Origin: SLLW01 sp964388615
Lineage (GTDB): Bacteria > Bacteroidota > Rhodothermia > Balneolales > Natronogracilivirgulaceae
Length of the DNA stretch: 12,025 bases
Reading direction: 5' to 3'
Assembly (NCBI GenBank): GCA_964388615.1
Contig: CAYMBG010000085.1
Coordinates: 1 to 12,025 of the forward strand
The stretch's first letter is position 1. Every line of letters begins with the position of its first letter. The position numbers and the translations under genes are program-made. Positions 4,382 to 12,025 of the stretch are shown in pieces. The notes beneath the pieces were generated by a model that saw only the letters and a program-made list of their open reading frames with translations, was not told where the DNA came from and made no database searches.

Positions 4382-6823
4382 ATGTCAGCTGAAAAACCTG
4401 TTTCCATCAACCCGGGCACCTACCCTGTGCTGCGCATCGCCTTGTTGTATGCACTCGGAATTGTAACCGGACGCGGGTTATCCTCTCATTTGCAAGTGGA
4501 TTATGTCTTCACAGGTGTTTGCATCGCTGTCGTTCTCTGTGCCATATTACACTATCGGCGTTCCGCCCTCCGCGGAAGCGCCATGCCAACGCTATACCTT
4601 CTCTGCCTGTTCGGTTTTGGCATACTCCACATTCGGATCCACGACCAACCCATCACTCCCCAGGAGCATCTCCTGGAGGTATTTGAGGAGGATCAGCTTC
4701 TTTTTCATGGAGTTGTTCACTCGGAACGTACCACCCGATCCGGACACCGGATGCTTCGTATCGAAATCGACTCGGTACAGATACACGGACTCCCAAACTG
4801 GCATATCTCCTTCAAGACCGAAGCACTGATCCGAAAAGAAACCTTTGACACATGGATATCCGATAATACGAATGCTTCCGATGAATCCGGCTTTGGAATG
4901 CCCGGGAACTATCTGTGTTTTAACGGTGACCTTGTAATACCCGACAAACCGGTTAATCCCCATCAGTTTGACTATGCCGCTTTTCTTGAACGACAAAATA
5001 TATACACTACGGTTTTCATATCACACCTTCAGGATGTGGAACCCCATCAAGGCATCTCTTTCTGGCTTCACCGGCAAATAAAAGTGCAAAGTCAGGTACA
5101 GAACCTGTTTTCAAAACATAACAGCGGACTCGCCAAAGCGATTCTCCTCGGTGACCGTTCCGATTTGGATCCGGATCTCCGTAACGCTTTCTCCAGAGCC
5201 GGACTGGCCCACCTTATGGCGGTATCCGGTATGCATGTCGGCTTTGTGCTGCTGCCGGTTTGGTTTATTCTTCCCTGGTTTCGCAGATCTTACAGCGGCA
5301 GGGCCACGGGACTGATCCTCAGCGGCCTCTTACTTCTGATTTATGCCGGCGTTACCGGGTTCTCCGTGTCGGTATCCCGAGCATCCCTGATGGCATTCTT
5401 TATGATTCTTGCCCGATTATTTCACAAACCCGGAACATCCATGAATATCCTGGGTTTTGCGGGTTTGCTGCTTCTGCTTTATGATCCTGCCATGCTGTTT
5501 GATGTCGGATTTCAGTTGTCATTCCTGGCTGTGATCATCATCCTTACTACCCTTCCGGGAACCCGATATCTGCTACCACCCAGGCACCGTTATCGCAAAA
5601 CCGGAGCTGTCTTCCAATTTGTGATGGTCAGTGTTTTGGTACAAGGGGGGCTTTATCCGGTTTTGATCACCTATTTTCAGGAATTCTCCATTGCCGGTCC
5701 CATTAGTAACACCCTTGCCGTCCCTTTTGTCCAGCTGATGTTTTTATGGAGTTTTTTCTGTCTTTTTGTTGCTGAAGTTCACGCTTCATTTGCATCGCTG
5801 CTAAATACCCCCGCAGAAATCATTCTTACCGGTCTTACCGCCTATGTGAATCGCATCGGCAGCTCACCGGCTTCCTGGATTGAAAGCACATTACCGGGCC
5901 CCTGGCTTTTCGGCGTATGGTTTTTCGGGACAGGAGTAGTCGGATCACTGCGTATTCCGACGATCCGCTGGAGAATGGTTTGTGCTTTTATGATCTGCCT
6001 GGTTATTTTCCAGGCAACACAAATTTTTGACAATCAGCTCAAAAAGCCCGAATTGCGCCTTACTTTTTTTGATGTAGGTCAGGCTGATGCCATATTGCTG
6101 GCTACGCCGGGCAACCGGCACTATTTATATGACACCGGGGTATGGACACCGGGGTATGATTCCGGTGAACGGGTATTGCTACCGGAGCTTAAGGCAATGG
6201 GGATAAAGCATTTGGACGGTGTCATCCTTTCCCATCCCCATGCCGACCATATTGGAGGCGTTATCAGTCTGATGGAAACCATTCCGATCGACACCATCTA
6301 CCAGTCCCCCGTAGCATATGACTCCCGGTTGTATCATCGTTACATGCAAACAGCCTTCGAGAAAGGTATACCCGTGAGGTTACTTGAGTCCGGTGACATA
6401 ATCCACACTGACCCGGCGATGCCTGTTAAGATACTCGGGCCCTCCTCCGGGATTTCTGCCCATGACCCAAACAACCAATCCGTGGTGATGACGGTCCGGT
6501 ACGGAGAAAACCGCATCCTTTTCGCGGGAGATGCTGAAAAAGAAGCAGAATCTTACCTGGCTGATACATTTGGCACTTTTTTGGAATCAGACATTCTGAA
6601 AGTCGGGCATCATGCCAGCCGGACAAGCTCAACAAGTCGTTTTCTGAAATATGTCAATGCCTCGCATGGTGTAGCTTCCCTTGGTCTGCGTAACCGTCAC
6701 CGCCATCCTCACCAGGAAGCCGTAACCCGCCTGCATGACTCCGGCACATCGGTTCGTTTTACAAGCCTGGAGGGTGCAATCATTTTCAGTTGTGATGGGG
6801 ATAAATGTACAAATGAACCCTGA
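4382..6823 (+). CDS. comEC: ComEC/Rec2 family DNA uptake channel
   Basis: This 813-residue inner-membrane protein should carry single-stranded DNA into the cytoplasm during natural transformation. The family order is complete. N-terminal membrane helices (about 13-57 and 68-84) lead to a soluble DUF4131/OB-like region (about 95-230). The polytopic Competence domain (about 245-540) has the signature GLAKAILLGDRSDL followed by HLMAVSGMHVG (277-287) and many helices. A C-terminal metallo-beta-lactamase-like domain (about 558-813) has FDVGQADA (563-570), DTG (584-586), SHPHADHIGG (617-626), GDAEKE (716-721) and VGHHAS (741-746). The predicted metal ligands of the HxHxDH motif are intact, which fits the proposal that this domain trims the non-transported strand. 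The length is normal for the family. The start is preceded by GAAGG with 9-base spacing, the only reasonable Shine-Dalgarno in the window. A terminator follows. Confidence 0.95.
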   Translation: MSAEKPVSINPGTYPVLRIALLYALGIVTGRGLSSHLQVDYVFTGVCIAVVLCAILHYRRSALRGSAMPTLYLLCLFGFGILHIRIHDQPITPQEHLLEVFEEDQLLFHGVVHSERTTRSGHRMLRIEIDSVQIHGLPNWHISFKTEALIRKETFDTWISDNTNASDESGFGMPGNYLCFNGDLVIPDKPVNPHQFDYAAFLERQNIYTTVFISHLQDVEPHQGISFWLHRQIKVQSQVQNLFSKHNSGLAKAILLGDRSDLDPDLRNAFSRAGLAHLMAVSGMHVGFVLLPVWFILPWFRRSYSGRATGLILSGLLLLIYAGVTGFSVSVSRASLMAFFMILARLFHKPGTSMNILGFAGLLLLLYDPAMLFDVGFQLSFLAVIIILTTLPGTRYLLPPRHRYRKTGAVFQFVMVSVLVQGGLYPVLITYFQEFSIAGPISNTLAVPFVQLMFLWSFFCLFVAEVHASFASLLNTPAEIILTGLTAYVNRIGSSPASWIESTLPGPWLFGVWFFGTGVVGSLRIPTIRWRMVCAFMICLVIFQATQIFDNQLKKPELRLTFFDVGQADAILLATPGNRHYLYDTGVWTPGYDSGERVLLPELKAMGIKHLDGVILSHPHADHIGGVISLMETIPIDTIYQSPVAYDSRLYHRYMQTAFEKGIPVRLLESGDIIHTDPAMPVKILGPSSGISAHDPNNQSVVMTVRYGENRILFAGDAEKEAESYLADTFGTFLESDILKVGHHASRTSSTSRFLKYVNASHGVASLGLRNRHRHPHQEAVTRLHDSGTSVRFTSLEGAIIFSCDGDKCTNEP
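6131..6158 (+). repeat. 14-bp perfect tandem duplication inside comEC
   Basis: GACACCGGGGTATG occurs twice in direct succession (6131-6144 and 6145-6158). The two copies are read in different frames and together encode D-T-G-V-W-T-P-G-Y in the metallo-beta-lactamase domain. Because 14 is not a multiple of three, loss or gain of a copy would shift the frame. Confidence 0.9.
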
Positions 6824-6840
6824 AACAAATAAAAATGTTT

Positions 6841-6873
6841 AGGAATGCGTTGTAATCGACGAAGTTCCTTTTT
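6841..6873 (+). terminator. Intrinsic terminator after comEC
   Basis: AGGAA (6841-6845) pairs with TTCCT (6865-6869). Inside it, CGTTG (6848-6852) pairs with CGACG (6857-6861, one G-U pair) around a TAAT loop, with a small internal loop between the stems. A T-run (6869-6873) follows directly. It lies 17 bases after the comEC stop and fits a Rho-independent terminator, so the phosphoesterase gene downstream probably has its own promoter. Confidence 0.6.
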
Positions 6874-6932
6874 ATAAGTTTAATCTCGCAAAACCTGATC
6901 TCAACCCAACTGTCGATTATTAGAATACCATT

Positions 6933-8327
6933 ATGGAGCGTTACATACAATTCGTGATCTTTTTCGTATTCATTTTTTCCATACTTGGGATTATTCAATG
7001 GTATGTGATGCGTTCATACCTGCGCTGGCTGAAAAACATCACCACCGACAATCGTTACATTTTGTTTAAGAGGGTGGGTTTCGCGGTACTATTGGTGGCA
7101 AATGTCGTTTTTTTATTACGGTTTCCTTCCACCGACATGGGTTGGTACCAGCAGCCCTGGTTTCAGTCCATGATCATCTATCCCGGTGGTATTTTCATTG
7201 GAGCCATCATCCTTGCGTTTATCGTGCTGTTGTTTATTAACGCCGGACTTTGGTTGTTCAAAAAAACAGGGACACTGTTTTCTTTTTTACTAAAAAGCTC
7301 GAAACCGGCTCATAGCGCCGAGGAAAATGTGACTGCCGACATCGCCACGAGCCACTCCCCGAATGATGACACTGAACAACATCTGACCGGAAAGGAAACA
7401 TCCACCGAAGCCCACTCACTGATTGACAAGCACTTAAAAAAGACGGACTTTTACCAGAAAGTTCCGGGCACCTTTTCTCTGAGCAGGCGGGATTTTTTGA
7501 AAACCACCGGTACAGCAATGATCACAGCCCCGGTCGCCTTCACCATCGGAGCATCAGCGGCGACATCACATGATTACCAAATTGTTCATAAAAGCCTTTA
7601 CTACCCTGGTTTGCCGAATGCTCTGAACGGCTTGCGTATTGTCCATTTAAGTGATATCCATTCGGGTATTTACATGACTGAGACGCAGATGCGGGACATT
7701 TTCCGACTTGCAAATGAACAGTACCCCGACCTGGTGGCCATCACGGGTGATTTTGTAGACAACTCCACCTCGGAAATACCAGCCCTTTACCGTGCTATCC
7801 CCGAACTGAAATCAGAATATGGTATTTTTGGATGTCTGGGCAATCATGACCATTACGCCTCCGCTTCCTCAGTTACATCGGCACTACGGCAAAGAGATGT
7901 TCAGATACTTAGCAACACGCATAACACCCTGCATATCGGTGGAGAGCAGCTGAGTTTACTGGGTGTCGATGATCCCATGAGTGGCTTGACCGATGAGAAA
8001 CGATTCGAATCATCCTCCCTGGACCTGCCGGATGAAAGCTTCAAGATTCTGCTCACTCACCGGCCTGACATGTTTGACGTATCCAGAAAGCACGACATCG
8101 ACCTTACCCTTGCCGGTCACACACACGGCGGCCAGATCGGAATGGACCTTATGGGCCTGCCTTTATATCCGATATACCTGTTTCAAAAATACCCCAAAGG
8201 CTTGTTTGATTTCGACAGACACAAGTTATACGTAAACGTGGGAATTGGAATGGTCGGCGTTCCGGTTAGAACGGTTCGTCCCGAAATGACCGTCATAGAA
8301 CTCACCAATACTACTTCAGCAGCATAA
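6933..8327 (+). CDS. Membrane-anchored metallophosphoesterase with internal Tat motif
   Basis: This 464-residue protein has three N-terminal membrane helices (about 5-26, 47-63, 80-108). Basic loops place the N-terminus outside and residues 109-190 in the cytoplasm. A polar linker (about 121-180) leads to the twin-arginine motif SRRDFLK (184-190) and a moderately hydrophobic segment (about 191-210). The catalytic domain (about 230-460) keeps all calcineurin-like metal motifs: SDIHSG (D241, H243), GDFVD (D273), GNHDHY (N304, H305), LTHRPD (H376) and GHTHGG (H396, H398). It resembles the YkuE branch, whose B. subtilis member is a Tat substrate, and LpxG-type phosphoesterases are related. The catalytic part should therefore face the periplasm. 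The substrate cannot be read from sequence. The start at 6933 is the first in-frame ATG before the first helix. The gene overlaps the convergent peptidase gene by 17 bp. Confidence 0.93.
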   Translation: MERYIQFVIFFVFIFSILGIIQWYVMRSYLRWLKNITTDNRYILFKRVGFAVLLVANVVFLLRFPSTDMGWYQQPWFQSMIIYPGGIFIGAIILAFIVLLFINAGLWLFKKTGTLFSFLLKSSKPAHSAEENVTADIATSHSPNDDTEQHLTGKETSTEAHSLIDKHLKKTDFYQKVPGTFSLSRRDFLKTTGTAMITAPVAFTIGASAATSHDYQIVHKSLYYPGLPNALNGLRIVHLSDIHSGIYMTETQMRDIFRLANEQYPDLVAITGDFVDNSTSEIPALYRAIPELKSEYGIFGCLGNHDHYASASSVTSALRQRDVQILSNTHNTLHIGGEQLSLLGVDDPMSGLTDEKRFESSSLDLPDESFKILLTHRPDMFDVSRKHDIDLTLAGHTHGGQIGMDLMGLPLYPIYLFQKYPKGLFDFDRHKLYVNVGIGMVGVPVRTVRPEMTVIELTNTTSAA

Positions 8328-10857
8328 TTTTGTGGGTGTCCATCGATTCCGCCGTTAACATGCGGGCGATGTACACACCGCTGGCAAGATTTTGCGCTTC
8401 AAAAGGGACCGTATAACTGCCCGGTTGCCTTGGTTCGTTCGTCAGGGTCGTAATAAGCCTTCCGGTTATATCAAATATGTCAATTCGCACCGGCACGCTC
8501 TCCATTTCGGATTCCGGCACATTGAAATGAATATTGGTAGCTGAATTAAACGGATTCGGAAAGTTTTTCAATATCTCGAAACGGTCCGATTGCACGATTT
8601 CCGGATATTCCCTGGCAGCATCAACTTCTTGCAGCAAGCGGGTTGTCAGAATCAGGTTTTTATTGTCATAGTTCTCCGGAACATCAGGGTTATCAATCTG
8701 AAGCAGGCGGTGCCAGGTCGTCTCACCCTCAGGATCCTCTCCTTTAAAAAGGGTTCTGACGGGATAATAGCGATCATCCTCCAGGTCATCGGAGCCACGG
8801 TCAACCAAAAAGCGCAGAACCGCATCCTCCGATTCGTCCACCACTTCCAGGTTTATATGATAGCTTTTCCCCGGCAACAACTCCACCATTTCATCCGAGA
8901 TAGTAACCTGGTTGATACCCGCCCGGAGCATTGAAAAATCAACTTCAACGGACCCAAGCTCATTTTCGGGAATATAACTATCCATGGGAGCGAATTCCCT
9001 GGACTCTGACACACTCACCCGCAGGGTGCCTGTTCCGGTAACAGCATCAAAATCCGAATGATTCAAGAGAGGAAATTCCACACTTTCAAGCATCCCCCCC
9101 TCTTCATGCTCGATACGGACAGAAGCGGCGAAAATGACCGACTCCCCGGATGCCGGATCGTCCGGACGGTCAGGCACCTCAAAAAAGAAAGCCGGCTGAC
9201 CCGAGTAGGTGACATCCACAAGTTCCATATTATCAGGACTCCAGTCAGCGGTATAGCTGAATTGGCGGGTACCGTATGTCTGATTGGTCACGCGCAAGGT
9301 GTTTACGGAAACCAGGGTCACCGAACGGTAGCCCTCATTCAGGGAAAAACGATCCTTTTCGATGCGATCTATCTTCACCTCACCGGTTTTATCCCTCGTT
9401 ATCACATAGTGGATGATCTCATCCGGGGAATCCAGATCCAGCCAGATATTCTGAACATTGGGCCAATGGGTATATTTGGCGCTGCCGTATCGTAAAGCTA
9501 CCGACTCATCACGCACCCAGGGGCGTTCATCGCTGCCATACTCCCTTCCGGGTACGTTTACCTGTACCGAGGCTTGTTGCGGCAGGGAGTATGAATAATC
9601 TTCGTGCCCGTATTTGTTGAGCAAATTACTCACGTAAAAACCCGTGAGTGCATCAGGGAAATTCAGGTCCAACCCGGCCATGTCAAATATACTCTGATAC
9701 AACACCCAGGGTTGCTGTCCACCTCGCATGAGCGTTAACTCCCCGATCTCCAGTCCCACTTGCTCAAACAGATAGCTGTGAAACAGTTGTGCCCTCTGAT
9801 AATCAAACAACACCTCCGCTTCGCCGGTCCGCCACCGGAAAAAACCCTCAGCAGATTCGGAATCGACATTGCCGCTGACCTCATCCGGCTCATTCAAAAA
9901 TATCATGGGACGAGCATTGAAACCATTAAGTATTTCGGCCAGTTCGGATTGTCCCTCGTCGATAAAGGTAATATGGGACTGACGGTCGGGATTGCCATGA
10001 ATAAGATGCTGAAACTCGTGGGCGATCGTTCCAAGCGGCCTCTGTGGATTAACACTCCCGGTTCCATCATAGCCATAGATTCCCGGGTAGGTATCGATAT
10101 AGAGAATGGCGGCTTCGTTACTGCCACTGAAACGTGACCGTGGCAACAGATCCGGCCCGTAAAAAAAACCGGCGATGTATCCACCGTCAGGATCATCCTC
10201 CCAGCCATCCTGGATATCTGTCAGCAAGAATTTCACCATATCCGAACCGGAAGGAGGTGTAGGTACATTATCACGGTCGCCTCGCGCAAAAATATCAATA
10301 TTATTCAAAATGATCCCCTGATCAGAATTGACCGATCGTGGTGGCGTCTGCTCCTCAAGGGCTTGCAGCATTGTGGAAACCACCTCCTCATCAATCTTTC
10401 CGGAACCGTATTCATCCACATCCACCCATATCTGTGCTATTTCCCCAACAGCTTTCAGCTCAAACAGGACTTCATCAAACGAAGCGGCACCCACACTCTC
10501 CTCGGGATTGTACACATTAAAAATCCGGGTATCCCCCACCTCGTAGGTTTCCGGCTCCTCCATCACTTCCAGCTCCTCCGGACGCTTGCTCTTGATTTTT
10601 CGATACTCCTCCATCGCTTCCAACACTTCAGGACGGCTGTTGATATAGTCAGTTATGTGGATGATCTTTCCGCCTTCCCGGTGTGGATGGATATCCGCCG
10701 GACGCTCAATGGGTTTCTCGCCGGACTTCTGCACTTCGGTTTTTTCCTCATCCGGTATGGGATACGCCCTGAAATCCTGCGCCGTCAAACCTGCGGTTGA
10801 TAGAAGGGGGAAAAGCATGCAGAAAAACATGCTTCGAATAACAATTCGGGTTCTCAT
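8311..10857 (-). CDS. Secreted HEXXH metalloprotease-like protein with T9SS sorting domain
   Basis: This 848-residue protein has a Sec signal peptide (basic MRTRIVIR, hydrophobic core about 9-22, likely cleavage after LTA at 26). A propeptide-like charged region follows (about 27-110). The probable peptidase domain lies at about 110-420: ILYIDTYPG (251-259) precedes the zinc motif HEFQHLIH (H280, E281, H284), and the downstream FIDEGQSELAE (298-308, E301) fits a glutamate third ligand as in gluzincins. The HEFQH...EG-x-SE pattern recalls hyicolysin-like M30 and M6-like peptidases. Beta-rich segments fill about 425-755. A T9SS type A sorting domain ends the protein (about 763-848), with NFPNPFN, DIFDITGR and ASGVYIARM, so the mature enzyme should be exported and cell-surface attached or released. 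The substrate is unknown. The ATG gives a complete signal peptide; the leader is AT-rich with no Shine-Dalgarno. Confidence 0.88.
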   Translation of the reverse strand: MRTRIVIRSMFFCMLFPLLSTAGLTAQDFRAYPIPDEEKTEVQKSGEKPIERPADIHPHREGGKIIHITDYINSRPEVLEAMEEYRKIKSKRPEELEVMEEPETYEVGDTRIFNVYNPEESVGAASFDEVLFELKAVGEIAQIWVDVDEYGSGKIDEEVVSTMLQALEEQTPPRSVNSDQGIILNNIDIFARGDRDNVPTPPSGSDMVKFLLTDIQDGWEDDPDGGYIAGFFYGPDLLPRSRFSGSNEAAILYIDTYPGIYGYDGTGSVNPQRPLGTIAHEFQHLIHGNPDRQSHITFIDEGQSELAEILNGFNARPMIFLNEPDEVSGNVDSESAEGFFRWRTGEAEVLFDYQRAQLFHSYLFEQVGLEIGELTLMRGGQQPWVLYQSIFDMAGLDLNFPDALTGFYVSNLLNKYGHEDYSYSLPQQASVQVNVPGREYGSDERPWVRDESVALRYGSAKYTHWPNVQNIWLDLDSPDEIIHYVITRDKTGEVKIDRIEKDRFSLNEGYRSVTLVSVNTLRVTNQTYGTRQFSYTADWSPDNMELVDVTYSGQPAFFFEVPDRPDDPASGESVIFAASVRIEHEEGGMLESVEFPLLNHSDFDAVTGTGTLRVSVSESREFAPMDSYIPENELGSVEVDFSMLRAGINQVTISDEMVELLPGKSYHINLEVVDESEDAVLRFLVDRGSDDLEDDRYYPVRTLFKGEDPEGETTWHRLLQIDNPDVPENYDNKNLILTTRLLQEVDAAREYPEIVQSDRFEILKNFPNPFNSATNIHFNVPESEMESVPVRIDIFDITGRLITTLTNEPRQPGSYTVPFEAQNLASGVYIARMLTAESMDTHKIMLLK

Positions 10858-10904
10858 AATAAAAAACGGTTCGTGTGGTGCAATTGGACAAAATGGGACA
10901 AAGT

Positions 10905-10980
10905 GATCCTTGGGAAAAAGCTCCCCGGGAAAAAAGCTCTCCGGGGAAAATGCGCCCCGGCAAGAAGCTCTTCGAGGAAA
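10905..10980. repeat. Degenerate 15-17 bp G/C-block plus T-run repeats
   Basis: Read on the minus strand, the region holds about four imperfect copies of a pattern like GGGGAGCTTTTTCC. Examples are GGGGCGCATTTTCC, CCGGAGAGCTTTTTTCC and CGGGGAGCTTTTTCC. The copies differ by 1-2 bases in length and by substitutions. They fill the space between the two T9SS-cargo genes. Confidence 0.6.
10931..10978 (-). terminator. Probable terminator after the CotH-like gene
   Basis: On the minus strand CCGGGG (10960-10955) pairs perfectly with CCCCGG (10946-10941) around an 8-base loop. The flanking AGCT tetramers on either side can lengthen the stem, and TTTTTT follows (10936-10931). It lies between the CotH-like stop (11004) and the peptidase start (10857). 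If it works, the peptidase gene needs its own promoter in the 10858-10930 stretch. Confidence 0.45.
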
Positions 10981-11003
10981 AGTCTATAATAACAACGCAT
11001 AAA

Positions 11004-12025
11004 TTAACGAATAAGCATCATTTTTTTTGCCGGAGATTGAATTTTTGAGTGTGTATCAAAGATAGCGGTCAGCCTGTAAAGATAAAGGCCGGTTGCAAGT
11101 CCTTTCGCATGAAAATGCAACTCATGTCGTCCCGGCTCCTGCCGGCCTTTGGTCAGCGTGCGGATACGTCGCCCGTTTGCGGTATAAACATCAATCACCA
11201 CATCCGCGCGTTCGGTAAGTTTATAGGGTATGACGGTTTGCTCATTAAACGGATTGGGATAATTCTGCGAAAGGACAAACGGTCCGGGAAGCAACTCATC
11301 ATCAGGATCGGCGGCAACATCCTGTGCCTCAAACCGGGCGGTAAGCATCAGGTCATCTTCGGGGGTCCAGGTCAACTGCGGCAAACCGGTATCGGGATCC
11401 GTAGATTCGGAAATATCCGGCCGGGAGAGCAGCTCATTTTGTTCGCTAATCCATTCAATAAACCGTTCTTTCTCTCCCGGAAGCGGGGTAAGTGTGACCG
11501 GCACGCCCCCGAAATACGTTCCGGTCCATTCGCGATAGTCCTCCGGCACGCCAGGGGTGTTCGGTGAAAGGTCCGTTTCATTCACCCGCACAAAACCCGT
11601 TGGGGCACCGGTGCGGGTTATCTTCAGTTCATAGGACTCATCAATACCGAAAAAATCCATCACATGTTGTCTCAGGTAAGCAGGCCGTTCACGGGCGAAA
11701 TCGATCATGATGCGTATATGGTCCTTCCAGGCTTCCATTGACCCGCCGGCGGTACCCGGATGGCGATCCGAACCCGGATAGCGCGCTATATGCTCCATCA
11801 TGAGCGGTTCATATCTGTCACGAAAAGTCAGGATACGCCCTTCAACAAAATCCGGCCGGTACCGTGTGTTCAGATCATCCGCCAGTATAGAGATAAAGCG
11901 GTTTCTGATGCGCTCATTCTCAATAAGTCCGTTGAACAGCTCATTCACCCATCCGGATGGAACTCTGGGGTTGCCGTGACCTGTAATCCACTCGATCATG
12001 TTATGGTCATATTCCGCCCACCAAT
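11004..12025 (-). CDS. CotH kinase-like protein, C-terminal part, with T9SS sorting domain
   Basis: The gene enters from the right edge. The frame stays open beyond the ATG at 11999, with W-W-A-E-Y-D-H-N readable before it, so that ATG is internal and the true start is outside. Numbering from that Met, residues 1-120 match the end of CotH kinase domains in Bacteroidota-type secreted proteins: VNELFNGLIENERIRNRFI, ADDLNTRY, a pair of long helices, then WKDHIRIMIDFARERPAYLR and a FGID segment. Residues 136-225 form a beta-rich module with GTYFGGVPVTLTPLP and LMLTARFEA, a pattern common between CotH and the tail. Residues 240-331 are a T9SS type A sorting domain (QNYPNPFN, DVYTANGRRI, LATGLYLYRL). 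CotH proteins are atypical kinases that phosphorylate secreted proteins in spores; the role of T9SS-linked versions is unclear. The catalytic core is outside the window and cannot be judged. Confidence 0.85.
   Translation of the reverse strand, partial: WWAEYDHNMIEWITGHGNPRVPSGWVNELFNGLIENERIRNRFISILADDLNTRYRPDFVEGRILTFRDRYEPLMMEHIARYPGSDRHPGTAGGSMEAWKDHIRIMIDFARERPAYLRQHVMDFFGIDESYELKITRTGAPTGFVRVNETDLSPNTPGVPEDYREWTGTYFGGVPVTLTPLPGEKERFIEWISEQNELLSRPDISESTDPDTGLPQLTWTPEDDLMLTARFEAQDVAADPDDELLPGPFVLSQNYPNPFNEQTVIPYKLTERADVVIDVYTANGRRIRTLTKGRQEPGRHELHFHAKGLATGLYLYRLTAIFDTHSKIQSPAKKMMLIR

Noticed and set aside
8590..10906. Several plus-strand frames of 70-145 codons
   Set aside because: All lie opposite the 848-residue secreted peptidase, which has a signal peptide, zinc motif and sorting domain in the minus frame.
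10748..10963. A 71-codon minus-strand frame through the intergenic repeats
   Set aside because: Its repetitive N-terminal product comes from the degenerate DNA repeats, and it overlaps the peptidase signal peptide in another frame.
10905..10980. Possible CRISPR-like array
   Set aside because: Units are too short, uneven in length and degenerate, with no spacers between them.
11049..11567. A 172-codon plus-strand frame opposite the CotH-like gene
   Set aside because: The minus strand carries a clear CotH end and T9SS sorting domain; the plus product is basic and unrecognisable.

Overview
The window reads as chromosome from a member of the Balneolota/Rhodothermota part of the Bacteroidota-like (FCB) bacteria. 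Three things suggest this. Two secreted proteins end in type IX secretion (T9SS) type A sorting domains. Most genes lack a clear Shine-Dalgarno sequence and have AT-rich leaders instead. The gene set also mixes a DivIVA-family protein and a YggS-type PLP protein with these T9SS cargoes. The phylum is an inference from protein style, not from a marker gene. A run of exactly 100 N (4125-4224) shows that this is a draft or metagenome scaffold.

Layout. Positions 1-72 hold the first 24 codons of a leftward gene that looks like a Nif3-family metal-binding protein. After a divergent intergenic region (73-357) come rightward genes: yggS (PLP homeostasis), a small one-helix membrane protein with a coiled coil resembling PspB, a DivIVA-family coiled-coil protein, a trimeric-type purine nucleoside phosphorylase, and a highly acidic protein of unknown function. 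The scaffold gap follows and is flanked by pieces of an apparent 31-bp repeat. Next are a full-length ComEC/Rec2 DNA-uptake channel, closed by a good intrinsic terminator, and a membrane-anchored metallophosphoesterase with an internal twin-arginine motif. The phosphoesterase meets, tail to tail and with 17 bp of overlap, two leftward genes for secreted proteins: a HEXXH metalloprotease-like protein and, running off the right edge, the C-terminal part of a CotH-kinase-like protein. Both end in T9SS sorting domains.

How the genes fit together. The yggS, small membrane protein and divIVA order recalls the ylmE-sepF-ylmG-ylmH-divIVA cell-division neighbourhood of Gram-positive bacteria, and may mark an envelope or division locus here. 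PNP and ComEC could both serve use of external DNA or nucleosides, but that link is only positional. The two T9SS cargoes form a probable exported-protein cluster.

I saw no CRISPR array, prophage, insertion sequence, tRNA, rRNA or recognisable defence system. The most unusual items are the internal Tat signal after three membrane helices, the DivIVA neighbourhood, the Asp/Glu-rich unknown protein, base-pocket substitutions in PNP, and two repeat structures (at the gap and at 10905-10980).
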